From assembly GCF_024171565.1 (NCBI RefSeq), contig NZ_JALJZZ010000001.1, positions 620,001 through 684,000 of the forward strand: a stretch of DNA of 64,000 nt, written 5' to 3'. A model generated the notes under the pieces. The model did no database searches, was not told where the DNA came from, and worked only from the letters and a program-made list of their open reading frames with translations. Source of the DNA: Okibacterium sp. HSC-33S16. GTDB taxonomy: Bacteria > Actinomycetota > Actinomycetes > Actinomycetales > Microbacteriaceae. Positions 1 to 7,917 of this stretch are shown one piece after another. Both the position numbers and the translations under genes were made by a program. Every line of letters begins with the position of its first letter. Positions within the stretch are counted from its first letter, which is position 1.

Positions 1-1
1 G

Positions 2-928
2 GCAACCGCCAACCTCGCCGACGCTCTCAAGGGCGCCCAGCAGGTGTTCATCGCGGTGCCGAGCCAGTCGCTGCGCGAGAACCTCGTCGCCATCCGCCCG
101 CACATCGACGACACCGTGATCGTGGTGTCGCTCATGAAGGGCGTGGAGAAGGGATCCGGGCTTCGGATGAGCGAGGTTATTGCTCAGGAGCTGGACATTG
201 ACCCCGCGCGCATCGCCGTGGCATCCGGTCCGAATCTTGCCCTGGAAATCGCCCGCGAACAGCCGACGGCCGCTGTCGTGTCGTCGCAGAGCCTCGAGAC
301 CGCCTCTGCGGTCGCCCTGCTGGCACGCAACAAATATTTCCGAACGTTCGTCAATACGGATGTCATCGGTACAGAATTCGGCGGCGTGCTGAAAAACCTC
401 ATCGCGGTCGCGATCGGCATCGTCGACGGGGTCGGCTACGGCGAGAACACCAAGGCGTCGATCATCACCCGGGGACTCGTGGAGATGACCGACTTCGCGG
501 TTGCGCAGGGCGCGAAAGCGGAGACACTCTCGGGACTTGCCGGGCTGGGCGACCTCATCGCCACCTGCCAGTCGCCGCTGTCCCGCAACAACACAGCCGG
601 GCGGCTGCTCGGCCAGGGCTACAGTTTTCCGGCGGTGGTCAAGCAAATGCAGCAGACCGCTGAGGGCCTCGCGAGCGTGGCTCCCGTGCTCGAACTGGCC
701 CGCTCGATCGGCGTGGAGATGCCGATCGTTGAACAGGTCAAGCAAGTGCTCGACGGCACTCTTGACCCCAAAGACATTGCACCGCACCTCACGACAGACA
801 GCGACGAGCCCCAGGGCGAAAGGACAAACGATGATCGAGAAGCGCCGGGTGGTGGTGTTGTTTGGAGGTCGTTCAAGCGAGCATTCGATCAGTTGCGCAA
901 CGGCCGGGGGAGTACTCCAGGCAATTGA
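2..928 (+). CDS. gpsA: Glycerol-3-phosphate dehydrogenase [NAD(P)+], 5' end outside window
   Basis: Cytosolic enzyme that makes sn-glycerol 3-phosphate from dihydroxyacetone phosphate for phospholipid synthesis. The reading frame is open from base 2; the N-terminal Rossmann glycine motif lies upstream of the window. Visible family signatures are FIAVPSQ, SGPNLALEIA, the substrate-site stretch GGVLKNLIAVAIGIVDG with the catalytic-type lysine, and GLAGLGDLIATC. Homology should end near DPKDIAPHL, but the frame runs on for about 45 hydrophilic residues and stops inside ddl, giving a 98-nt out-of-phase overlap with that gene. Recognition of the family is firm; whether the long tail is functional is unknown. 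Confidence 0.95.
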   Translation, partial: ATANLADALKGAQQVFIAVPSQSLRENLVAIRPHIDDTVIVVSLMKGVEKGSGLRMSEVIAQELDIDPARIAVASGPNLALEIAREQPTAAVVSSQSLETASAVALLARNKYFRTFVNTDVIGTEFGGVLKNLIAVAIGIVDGVGYGENTKASIITRGLVEMTDFAVAQGAKAETLSGLAGLGDLIATCQSPLSRNNTAGRLLGQGYSFPAVVKQMQQTAEGLASVAPVLELARSIGVEMPIVEQVKQVLDGTLDPKDIAPHLTTDSDEPQGERTNDDREAPGGGVVWRSFKRAFDQLRNGRGSTPGN

Positions 929-1925
929 CCGCTCGCTCTTCGACGTCGTACCGGTCGGGATCACCCGTGACGGCATTTTCGTTCTTGAAGAAGACAAGCC
1001 TGAGCGGTTTGGCCTCGACCCGTCGCACTTGCCTGAGGTCGTCGACAACGGCAGCCGGGTGCGGTGGCCGGAAAGCGCAACGAGCCGCGAGCTGACTGTC
1101 ACGGTCAACGACGAGTTGACGTCCCTCGGCGACATCGACATCGTGTTCCCGATTCTGCACGGGCCGTTCGGAGAAGACGGCACGCTCCAGGGCATGCTCG
1201 AGCTCATCGACATGCCCTACGTCGGAAGCGGAGTGCTCGCCTCGTCCCTGGGCATGGACAAGCACTTCACCAAGACTGTGCTTGAGCACGCGGGAATTGC
1301 GGTGGCGCCGTGGCGCACGGTGTCACGTCGTGACTACCACGTGGACGACTCCGTGGCCCACGACGCTCTCCGTGAGCTCGGGGCGCCCGTGTTCGTCAAA
1401 CCGGCTCGCGCGGGGTCGAGCGTCGGAGTAAGCAAGGTCACGTCGCCCGAGCAGCTTGATGCTGCCATGCGCACCGCTTTCGCCGAGGACTCGAAAGTTC
1501 TGATCGAGAAAGGCATGCCCGGACGCGAAGTTGAAATCGCCGTGCTTGGCGGGCGTCCCGGAGAACCTGCACGGGCATCCGTCGCTGGTGAGATCGTCAT
1601 CACCGGACGTGATTTTTACGACTTCGACGCAAAATACCTCGACGCTCCCGGAATCGAGCTGGTCTGCCCTGCTGACATCGACGCCGACACTCTGGCCGCG
1701 TTACAGTCGATCGCTCTGCGGGCGTTCGATGCTATCGGCGCCGAGGGTCTCGCGCGCGTGGACTTCTTCCTCACCGAGAACGGCATCGTGGTCAACGAGG
1801 TCAACACCATGCCCGGGTTCACCCCGATCTCGATGTTCCCGAGCTGCTGGATCGCGAGCGGCCTGAGCTACGCCGATCTCATCACCGAACTCATCGATGT
1901 CGCCGGCGAGCGCTTGGCGGCTTAG
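831..1925 (+). CDS. ddl: D-alanine--D-alanine ligase
   Basis: ATP-grasp ligase that makes the D-Ala-D-Ala dipeptide for peptidoglycan in the cytosol. 364 residues, a normal length. The N-terminal motif LFGGRSSEHSIS starts at residue 10; the ATP-grasp loop KPARAGSSVGVSKV and the metal/ATP stretch ARVDFFLTENGIVVNEVNTM follow. ATG 831 is chosen because AAAGGA lies just upstream and homology begins at once; the frame stays open further upstream but that part is the shadow of gpsA. It follows gpsA as in other actinobacteria and shares 98 nt with it. Its stop overlaps that of the convergent DUF3515 gene by 4 nt. Confidence 0.96.
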   Translation: MIEKRRVVVLFGGRSSEHSISCATAGGVLQAIDRSLFDVVPVGITRDGIFVLEEDKPERFGLDPSHLPEVVDNGSRVRWPESATSRELTVTVNDELTSLGDIDIVFPILHGPFGEDGTLQGMLELIDMPYVGSGVLASSLGMDKHFTKTVLEHAGIAVAPWRTVSRRDYHVDDSVAHDALRELGAPVFVKPARAGSSVGVSKVTSPEQLDAAMRTAFAEDSKVLIEKGMPGREVEIAVLGGRPGEPARASVAGEIVITGRDFYDFDAKYLDAPGIELVCPADIDADTLAALQSIALRAFDAIGAEGLARVDFFLTENGIVVNEVNTMPGFTPISMFPSCWIASGLSYADLITELIDVAGERLAA

Positions 1926-2428
1926 TCGAGCACGTCTTCAGCACCGACGCACGCCGTCGTCTGCGGAATCACGGACACGGCCCCGGTGAGGTCAATGAGA
2001 GCCGTCGTCCCTGACACTCCACCGGTCGTCGCGTCGGAGTTGATGACGACCTCAACGGCCGGGTCGCGGCCGTATGTGGTGTACCGGTAGGTGTCTGTGG
2101 CGGCATCGCTCTCGTCGGCGATCCAATCGATGCCGTTGAGCGAAATGCACGCGTCGGTGGTCGGGCCGGGGACAGCGACACCGCAGTGCAGCAGAACGGC
2201 GCTCGGGGTTCCCCATGCGCCGGTTGCCTGCGCGTTCGTCTCGCGCTTCGGCTTGTCGGCAACCGTCTCGGGCAACCGCACCACGACATCCGCACACACC
2301 GGGTTGTTGGCGTCGGCGGCCGGCGACAGTGAGACCGCCTGGCTGCAGCCCGTCACGCCGAGCGAAACGACGCCGGCCAGCAAGACGCTGGCGGCCAGGG
2401 TACGGGGGAGTGAAGAGCGAGGAGACAT
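1922..2428 (-). CDS. DUF3515-family lipoprotein
   Basis: Predicted exported lipoprotein of unknown function, 168 residues. It has a basic N-terminus, a hydrophobic core and a lipobox GVTGC with the lipidated Cys at residue 28. The mature part carries the DUF3515 pattern, including CADVVVRLPE and the conserved Trp-Gly segment, with three further cysteines. Actinobacteria commonly keep this gene beside ddl and thiL (Rv2980 in M. tuberculosis). ATG 2428 is preferred because the signal peptide starts there; the frame stays open far upstream through antisense thiL. The gene diverges from thiL with only 24 bp between the two starts. Function is not known. Confidence 0.85.
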   Translation of the reverse strand: MSPRSSLPRTLAASVLLAGVVSLGVTGCSQAVSLSPAADANNPVCADVVVRLPETVADKPKRETNAQATGAWGTPSAVLLHCGVAVPGPTTDACISLNGIDWIADESDAATDTYRYTTYGRDPAVEVVINSDATTGGVSGTTALIDLTGAVSVIPQTTACVGAEDVLD

Positions 2429-2435
2429 CCCTTTC

Positions 2436-2445
2436 AGGCTACCGT
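2436..2445. promoter_or_regulatory. Overlapping divergent -10 boxes of DUF3515 gene and thiL
   Basis: The 10-mer AGGCTACCGT reads TACCGT on plus (2440-2445), 7 nt before thiL, and TAGCCT on minus (2441-2436), 7 nt before the DUF3515 ATG. Both fit TANNNT -10 elements of leaderless mRNAs. They share the central TA pair. No strong -35 is visible on either strand. Confidence 0.55.
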
Positions 2446-2452
2446 TGAACCC

Positions 2453-3472
2453 ATGACGCAGCCTGACAACTCCCGCCCTGCTCCCGACGGCGAGACGGGC
2501 GACACCGTTGGACGCGTGCATGAGCTCGCCGTGCTCGAGCGAATCTTCCCGTTGCTTCCGTCGGCATCCGCCGCGCTGCTGGGGCCCGGGGATGACGCCG
2601 CGGTGATCGCAGCGCCGGACGGCAGGTTCGTGGTCACGACCGACATGATGGTGCACGGCCCGGACTTTCGGTTCGCCTGGTCGAGCGGGCACGATCTCGG
2701 CTGGAAGGCTGCGGCATCGAACCTCGCAGACGTCGCCGCCATGGGTGCACGACCGACCGGCCTCGTTGTCGCGATTGCCGCTACCCGTGACACTCCGGTG
2801 ACGATGCTCGAGGAGATCGCGACCGGGCTCCGCGACGCGTGCGCCGAACTTGCGCCGGGCTGCGGCGTCGTTGGTGGTGACATGTCGGTCTCCGACACGT
2901 TTACGCTCGCCATCACCGCATTCGGGGACCTCGAGGGCCGGGCCCCGGTCACCCGCTCGGGCGCGCGTGCCGGCGATGTGATCACCCTGAGTGGCGATGC
3001 CGGCCGGGCTGCCACCGGGCTTCGCCTGCTCTTTGCGGAGGGCGTTGACGCCCAGGGGAACCCCGACCGCGAGCGAGCCGCTGCCTTGCGCGCCCGGCAT
3101 CCCGATACCGTTGGGGCCCAGCTGGCACCGCGTCCGCCGATCGGGTCTGGCGTCGCCGCTGCAGAAGGTGGAGCGACCGCGATGCTCGACGTCTCAGATG
3201 GCCTCGCGCTCGACGCCCGGCGTATCGCCACTGCGTCGGGGGTTACGCTCGACCTGCAGCGTGACCTTCTCGGCGCGGATCCCGACACCGCGCTCCGTGG
3301 CGGCGAAGACCATGCGCTTCTCGCCACCTTCCCACCCGACGTCGCGATTCCCTCCGGCTTTCGGGTGATCGGCCGGGTGATGGCCGGCGCGGGGGTCACT
3401 CTCGATGGCACTCCGATCGGCGGCGTGCTCGGCTGGGATCCCTATGAGGGATGGAACGGGCGAACCGGCTAG
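2453..3472 (+). CDS. thiL: Thiamine-monophosphate kinase
   Basis: Phosphorylates thiamine monophosphate to thiamine diphosphate, the last step of cofactor synthesis. 339 residues. The metal/ATP motif GPGDDAAV is at residues 44-51, TTDMMVHG at 62-69 and NLADVAAMGA at 90-99, followed by CGVVGGDMSVSD; all belong to the PurM/ThiL fold. ATG 2453 has no Shine-Dalgarno sequence; TACCGT ends 7 nt before it, so the mRNA is probably leaderless. The stop overlaps the convergent rsmD stop by the 4-nt palindrome CTAG. Gene order agrees with other actinobacteria. Confidence 0.95.
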   Translation: MTQPDNSRPAPDGETGDTVGRVHELAVLERIFPLLPSASAALLGPGDDAAVIAAPDGRFVVTTDMMVHGPDFRFAWSSGHDLGWKAAASNLADVAAMGARPTGLVVAIAATRDTPVTMLEEIATGLRDACAELAPGCGVVGGDMSVSDTFTLAITAFGDLEGRAPVTRSGARAGDVITLSGDAGRAATGLRLLFAEGVDAQGNPDRERAAALRARHPDTVGAQLAPRPPIGSGVAAAEGGATAMLDVSDGLALDARRIATASGVTLDLQRDLLGADPDTALRGGEDHALLATFPPDVAIPSGFRVIGRVMAGAGVTLDGTPIGGVLGWDPYEGWNGRTG

Positions 3473-4035
3473 CCTTCTGCGGGCTCCGCCCACCAGACCA
3501 GGGTTTCGCCGTACTTCTTGCTCCGCACCGGCAGAAGACCCAGGGGCCAGGTCGGTTCAGGCGACCGCGAGCTCCGCTCGACCACCACGAGGGCATCGTC
3601 AGCCAGAAGCGGCACCAGCGCTGTGAGGTTCGACGACAACTCGCCCTCAGGCAGGTCGTATGGCGGGTCAAGAAACACCAGGTCGAAGGCGCCGACCGCC
3701 GAGTCCAGGTAACTTTGCACCGAGCGAGCGGCCACGTCGATGACCAGCTTCTGAGGAGCAGCGTTCGACACAGCTTTCGCGTTCTGACGGCAGACGGCAG
3801 CTGCCGGGGCGCCCCGCTCAACCAGAACCACCTCACTTGCCCCGCGACTGGCGGCCTCGAGGCCGAGTGCGCCCGAGCCGGCATACAGGTCGAGCACCTG
3901 CGCGCCATCGATCACGCCGCGTGCGTCCAGCGCAGAGAACATCGCTTCACGCACGTGGTCGCTCGTCGGGCGGGTACCCGATTTCGGCACTCTCAGGGTC
4001 AGGGAACCGGCAAACCCGGAAACGATTCTGGTCAC
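3469..4035 (-). CDS. rsmD: 16S rRNA (guanine(966)-N2)-methyltransferase
   Basis: SAM-dependent methylation of G966 of 16S rRNA. 188 residues from GTG 4035. The protein begins with the typical stretch VTRIVSGFAGSLTLRVPK, then TRPTSDHVREAMFSAL. The SAM loop DLYAGSGALG is at residues 49-58 and the catalytic DPPY at 123-126. The frame is open a further 57 codons upstream, but that is not homologous and overlaps recG, so GTG 4035 is chosen. TACTGT (minus strand, 4047-4042) ends 6 nt before this GTG, again a leaderless arrangement. It diverges from recG and converges with thiL. Confidence 0.93.
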   Translation of the reverse strand: MTRIVSGFAGSLTLRVPKSGTRPTSDHVREAMFSALDARGVIDGAQVLDLYAGSGALGLEAASRGASEVVLVERGAPAAAVCRQNAKAVSNAAPQKLVIDVAARSVQSYLDSAVGAFDLVFLDPPYDLPEGELSSNLTALVPLLADDALVVVERSSRSPEPTWPLGLLPVRSKKYGETLVWWAEPAEG

Positions 4036-4041
4036 CCGCCC

Positions 4042-4047
4042 ACAGTA
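4042..4047 (-). promoter_or_regulatory. Putative -10 of leaderless rsmD
   Basis: TACTGT on the minus strand, with a 6-nt spacer (4041-4036) to the GTG start. It faces the recG -10 (TAGACT, 4084-4089) across a 60-bp divergent intergenic region. Confidence 0.5.
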
Positions 4048-4083
4048 CCGGGCACGCTGACGGCGAGTGTCTGGGCGTCCGAA

Positions 4084-4089
4084 TAGACT
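4084..4089 (+). promoter_or_regulatory. Putative -10 of leaderless recG
   Basis: TAGACT followed by 6 nt and the recG ATG; no Shine-Dalgarno sequence lies between. Confidence 0.55.
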
Positions 4090-4095
4090 CGAGCC

Positions 4096-6288
4096 ATGAA
4101 CGCGGAGCCCCTGGCCACCAAGCTGGACAGCGTCATCGGTGGTCGCACGGCAGCGGCGTTCAAACGTGCCTTCGGGGTTGTCACGCTCGGCGACCTGCTC
4201 GAACACTACCCGCGGCGTTACGCCCGCCGCGGCGAATTGACCGCGTTGAGCGAACTGCCCGTCGGTGAAGCCGTCACCATCGTTGCCGAAGTGCTCGAGG
4301 TGCGTGAACGCACCATGAAGGCGCGCAAGGGGTCAATCCTTGAGGTCCGCATCAGTGACGGAAAAGGCGTACTCAACCTCACCTTCTTCAACCAGGCCTG
4401 GCGCACGCGCGAGCTTCGCCCCGGCGCGCGCGGTATCTTCGCCGGCAAGGTCGGTGACTATAAGGGTGCTCTGCAGCTGGCACACCCTGACTACGAACTG
4501 TTCGAGTCGAGCGAGCAAGACACCAGTCCGTCTGCGGCCCGTAAGTGGGCCGAAACCCCGATTCCGATTTACCCGGCAACGAGCACGGTCGCGAGCTGGC
4601 AAATTCACAAGGCCATGGCCCTCGTCCTCGATGCGCTGCCCGAGCTCGACGATCCCATCCCGCTTGAGGTGCGCCAACGCGACGAGCTGCTGAGCTACGG
4701 GCAAGCCATCGAGAAAATTCATCGTCCCCAAACGGATGCCGATTGGCACGTCGCGCAACACACCTTGCGATATCGCGAAGCTTTTTTGTTGCAGGCAGCG
4801 CTTCTCCAACAGCGGCAGATCGCCCGGCTTGAGCAGACCACCCCCCGGATCGCTGTTCCTGGCGGGCTCCTCGAACAGTTCGACGCCCAGTTGCCCTTCC
4901 ACCTCACCGGTGACCAGACCCGGGTGGGTGCCGAAATCGCCCGCGACATGGCCGAACCCATTCCGATGAACCGGCTGGTGCAGGGTGAAGTCGGGTCGGG
5001 CAAAACCCTCGTCGCCCTCCGCGCCATGCTTGCAACGGCCGACTCCGGTGGCCAGTCGGCGCTTCTCGCACCCACCGAGGTTCTCGCTGGCCAGCACCTC
5101 CGCTCTCTCGTGCGTTCGCTCGGCCCCGACCTGTCCGCCCGGCTCTTCCCCACTCTGCTCACCGGAACTCTCTCGGCGGCCGAGAAGCGCAAGGCGATGC
5201 TGCGCATCGTGAGCGGCCAGGCTCGGATTGTCGTTGGCACCCACGCGCTCCTCGCCGAGAGCGTCACCTTCTACGACCTCGGACTCCTTGTCGTCGACGA
5301 GCAGCACCGGTTTGGCGTCGAGCAACGTGCTGCGCTCCGGCAAAAAAGTCACCAGCCACCGCACGCCCTCGTGCTCACGGCAACCCCCATCCCTCGCACC
5401 GTCGCCATGACCGTGTTCGGCGACCTTGAGGTCAGCACCATTCGAGAGTTGCCGGCCGGCCGCGCCGGCATCGAGACCTTCGTAGCCGGTCTTCCCGAAC
5501 ACCCGGGCTGGATCCACCGGGTGTGGGAACGGGTGGGCGAAGAAGTTGCCGCCGGTCGGCAGGCGTTCGTGGTGTGCTCCGCCATCGACGTCAACGAGCC
5601 TGACGATGACGACGTCGACCCGGCGGATCCGAACGTTCCGGTCCCCGAGCTCAGCGAGAAGAACCCGGGCCCGCCGCGGTCAACGGTCGTCGGCACCCTG
5701 GCTGAACTGCGCAGCATCCCGGCCACCGCCGGTCTCCGCATCGAGGCGCTGCACGGGCGCATGCCCGGCGATGAGAAAGACCGAATTATGCGTGCCTTCG
5801 CGGCGCACGAGATCGACGTCCTCGTGGCCACAACGGTCATCGAGGTGGGTGTTGATGTTCCCAACGCGTCGACGATGGTCGTGCTCGACGCGGACCGCTT
5901 CGGTGTGTCGCAACTGCACCAGCTGCGCGGCCGGGTCGGTCGGGGGCAGTGGGCCGGGCTGTGCCTGCTCGTCACCAATTCCTCACCAAACACGCTCGCG
6001 CGCGAGCGGGTCGACGCCGTTGCGAGCACCCTCGACGGGTTCGAGCTTGCCCAGGCAGACCTCGAACTCCGGCAGGAGGGCGACGTGCTCGGCAGCGCCC
6101 AGTCCGGTGGGCGCTCCTCTCTCCGGCTTCTGCGGGTGACCACAGATGGTGAGCTCATTGCCCGAGCCCGGAGTGACGCGCAGGCACTGCTGGAGAACGA
6201 CCCGGCACTCACTCAGAACGCTGGCCTCCGGCATGCTCTCGCGCAGCGAGTGGACTCCACGACCCGGGCAGCCCTGTCCAAGAACTGA
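4096..6288 (+). CDS. recG: ATP-dependent DNA helicase RecG
   Basis: Branch-migration helicase that reverses stalled forks and processes Holliday junctions. 730 residues. An N-terminal wedge/OB domain is followed by the SF2 core: Walker A GSGKT around Lys303, DEQH at residues 401-404 and TATPIPRT. The C-terminal helicase lobe carries RGRVGRG. A proline- and acid-rich insertion (NEPDDDDVDPADPNVPVPEL) sits between the helicase lobes. Start ATG 4096 is supported by the -10 6 nt upstream and by homology. The gene stands alone, divergent from rsmD; no clear terminator is seen in the 107 bp before coaD. Confidence 0.96.
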   Translation: MNAEPLATKLDSVIGGRTAAAFKRAFGVVTLGDLLEHYPRRYARRGELTALSELPVGEAVTIVAEVLEVRERTMKARKGSILEVRISDGKGVLNLTFFNQAWRTRELRPGARGIFAGKVGDYKGALQLAHPDYELFESSEQDTSPSAARKWAETPIPIYPATSTVASWQIHKAMALVLDALPELDDPIPLEVRQRDELLSYGQAIEKIHRPQTDADWHVAQHTLRYREAFLLQAALLQQRQIARLEQTTPRIAVPGGLLEQFDAQLPFHLTGDQTRVGAEIARDMAEPIPMNRLVQGEVGSGKTLVALRAMLATADSGGQSALLAPTEVLAGQHLRSLVRSLGPDLSARLFPTLLTGTLSAAEKRKAMLRIVSGQARIVVGTHALLAESVTFYDLGLLVVDEQHRFGVEQRAALRQKSHQPPHALVLTATPIPRTVAMTVFGDLEVSTIRELPAGRAGIETFVAGLPEHPGWIHRVWERVGEEVAAGRQAFVVCSAIDVNEPDDDDVDPADPNVPVPELSEKNPGPPRSTVVGTLAELRSIPATAGLRIEALHGRMPGDEKDRIMRAFAAHEIDVLVATTVIEVGVDVPNASTMVVLDADRFGVSQLHQLRGRVGRGQWAGLCLLVTNSSPNTLARERVDAVASTLDGFELAQADLELRQEGDVLGSAQSGGRSSLRLLRVTTDGELIARARSDAQALLENDPALTQNAGLRHALAQRVDSTTRAALSKN

Positions 6289-6383
6289 GCGTGTGTTGCG
6301 TTGGGGCCGTCATCCCCGGTTGGGGGTAACGGCGGGTCGCTGCGGATTCTCTGGGGAGTGGCTTCGGTCGTTCCGGCTGCCGC

Positions 6384-6389
6384 TAGGCT
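6384..6389 (+). promoter_or_regulatory. Putative -10 of leaderless coaD
   Basis: TAGGCT, then a 6-nt spacer (6390-6395), then ATG 6396. It probably drives coaD and the overlapping MoxR operon. Confidence 0.55.
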
Positions 6390-6395
6390 GATGCC

Positions 6396-6878
6396 ATGCA
6401 GAGGATCGCCGTCGTTCCAGGCTCATTCGACCCCGTCACGCTCGGGCATCTCGATGTGATTGAGAGAGCCGCAGGCCTCTTCGACGAGCTGCATGTCCTC
6501 GTGGTGCACAATCCGTCCAAGGTGGCGCTGTTGCCCATTTCTGAGCGGGTGTCGCTGCTCGAAGAGTCCATTCGTGATGCGGGAATCGGCGGCAACGTTG
6601 TCGTCGCATCGTGGAGCGTCGGCCTCCTCGTCGACTACGCGACCGACGTCGGGGCGAGCGTCCTGGTCAAGGGCATCCGCTCACAGGTGGATGTCGCATA
6701 CGAAACGCCCATGGCCATCGTCAACCGCCACCTCGCCGGCGTCGAGACGGTGTTCATGCTCCCTGATCCGGCGCACGCCCATGTCTCGAGCTCGCTCGTT
6801 CGACAGGTCTCGTCGCTCGGCGGTGACGTTACCCCTTACGTTCCGGCGCCAGTGGCCCGATTCCTCCAGCGATCATGA
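6396..6878 (+). CDS. coaD: Pantetheine-phosphate adenylyltransferase
   Basis: Fourth step of coenzyme A synthesis: transfers AMP from ATP to 4'-phosphopantetheine, giving dephospho-CoA. 160 residues, the usual size. [11 protein letters not shown] at residues 8-18 carries the nucleotidyltransferase T/HxGH motif, and SSSLVRQ near residue 130 is the second signature. Start ATG 6396 lies 6 nt after TAGGCT. The stop overlaps the MoxR start as ATGA, so translation of the two genes may be coupled even though their roles look unrelated. Confidence 0.96.
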   Translation: MQRIAVVPGSFDPVTLGHLDVIERAAGLFDELHVLVVHNPSKVALLPISERVSLLEESIRDAGIGGNVVVASWSVGLLVDYATDVGASVLVKGIRSQVDVAYETPMAIVNRHLAGVETVFMLPDPAHAHVSSSLVRQVSSLGGDVTPYVPAPVARFLQRS

Positions 6879-7915
6879 CCACTGCACCACTATCAGCTGC
6901 CGCCGAGACGACACCTATGGACACCACGGACACCGCGGACCGACTCGATGTGGCCGAGGCGCACCAGCTCGCCGCTGACATCATCCGCAATGTCGAGTCG
7001 GTCATCGACGGCAAACACGCCGTCGTGCGCACAGCCCTCACCGTCCTGCTCGCCGAAGGGCACCTGCTCATCGAAGACGTGCCAGGCGTCGGCAAGACCA
7101 TGCTGGCCAAGGCGCTTGCCACGTCGATCCACGCCACGGTGAGTCGGATCCAGTTCACGCCTGACCTGCTGCCGAGTGATGTCACGGGCATCTCGGTGTA
7201 CAACCAGGCCGAGCGCCGGTTCGAGTTCAAGCCCGGCGCCGTGTTCGCGAACATTGTCATCGGCGACGAGATCAACCGTGCCTCGCCGAAGACCCAGTCG
7301 GCATTGCTCGAGTGTATGGAGGAGGGGCAGGTCACCGTCGACGGGGCGACCTATCGCCTGGCGAGCCCGTTCACGGTCATCGCCACTCAGAACCCGATCG
7401 AAATGGAAGGTACATACGCCCTTCCCGAAGCGCAGCGTGACCGCTTCATGGCCCGTATCTCGATGGGCTACCCCGATGAAGCGGCGGAACTCAGCATGCT
7501 GGCGTCACGCGATATTTCGACGCCGCTTGCCGATCTCAAACCGGTGGTGACGGCATCCGCTTTACAACGCATGATGGCGAGTGTTCGTGACGTGTACGTC
7601 TCGCCAGCCGTGAAGGAGTACGCGGTGCGCATCCTGCGTGCGACGCGTGAGCACCCCGACCTGCGGCTCGGCGGCAGTCCGCGGGCGACGCTGCAGCTCG
7701 TGCGCGCTGCGAAGAGTTTCGCACTCGTTGCCGGGCGTGACTTCGTGCTTCCCGACGACATTGACGAGCTCGCCCAGCCGGTGCTCGGCCACCGGCTGAT
7801 GCCGACCAGCCGGGCGCTCGGGCACCACCAGCACACCGATGAACTGATCCGGGACATCATCGACGGGATCCTCGACCAGACTGTCGTTCCACAGCCGCAC
7901 AGCTCAGGATCCTGA
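6875..7915 (+). CDS. MoxR-family AAA+ ATPase
   Basis: AAA+ chaperone-like ATPase of the MoxR family, 346 residues. Walker [10 protein letters not shown] is at about 68-76 and Walker [10 protein letters not shown] near 127, followed by [22 protein letters not shown], a strong family signature. MoxR proteins are usually encoded with DUF58 and transglutaminase-like membrane proteins, exactly as here, and are thought to help assemble or activate envelope or metal-dependent complexes. ATG 6875 overlaps the coaD stop; an internal ATG at 6917 is an alternative because the first 14 residues are low complexity. The physiological target is unknown. Confidence 0.9.
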   Translation: MTTAPLSAAAETTPMDTTDTADRLDVAEAHQLAADIIRNVESVIDGKHAVVRTALTVLLAEGHLLIEDVPGVGKTMLAKALATSIHATVSRIQFTPDLLPSDVTGISVYNQAERRFEFKPGAVFANIVIGDEINRASPKTQSALLECMEEGQVTVDGATYRLASPFTVIATQNPIEMEGTYALPEAQRDRFMARISMGYPDEAAELSMLASRDISTPLADLKPVVTASALQRMMASVRDVYVSPAVKEYAVRILRATREHPDLRLGGSPRATLQLVRAAKSFALVAGRDFVLPDDIDELAQPVLGHRLMPTSRALGHHQHTDELIRDIIDGILDQTVVPQPHSSGS

Positions 7916-7917
7916 CG

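Noticed and set aside
2434-3411. A 325-codon minus-strand frame opposite thiL
   Set aside because: Low-complexity Ser/Arg/Ala translation; thiL is certain on plus.
6289-6395. Terminator search after recG
   Set aside because: The G-rich stretch forms no convincing stem with a T-run; nothing is annotated.
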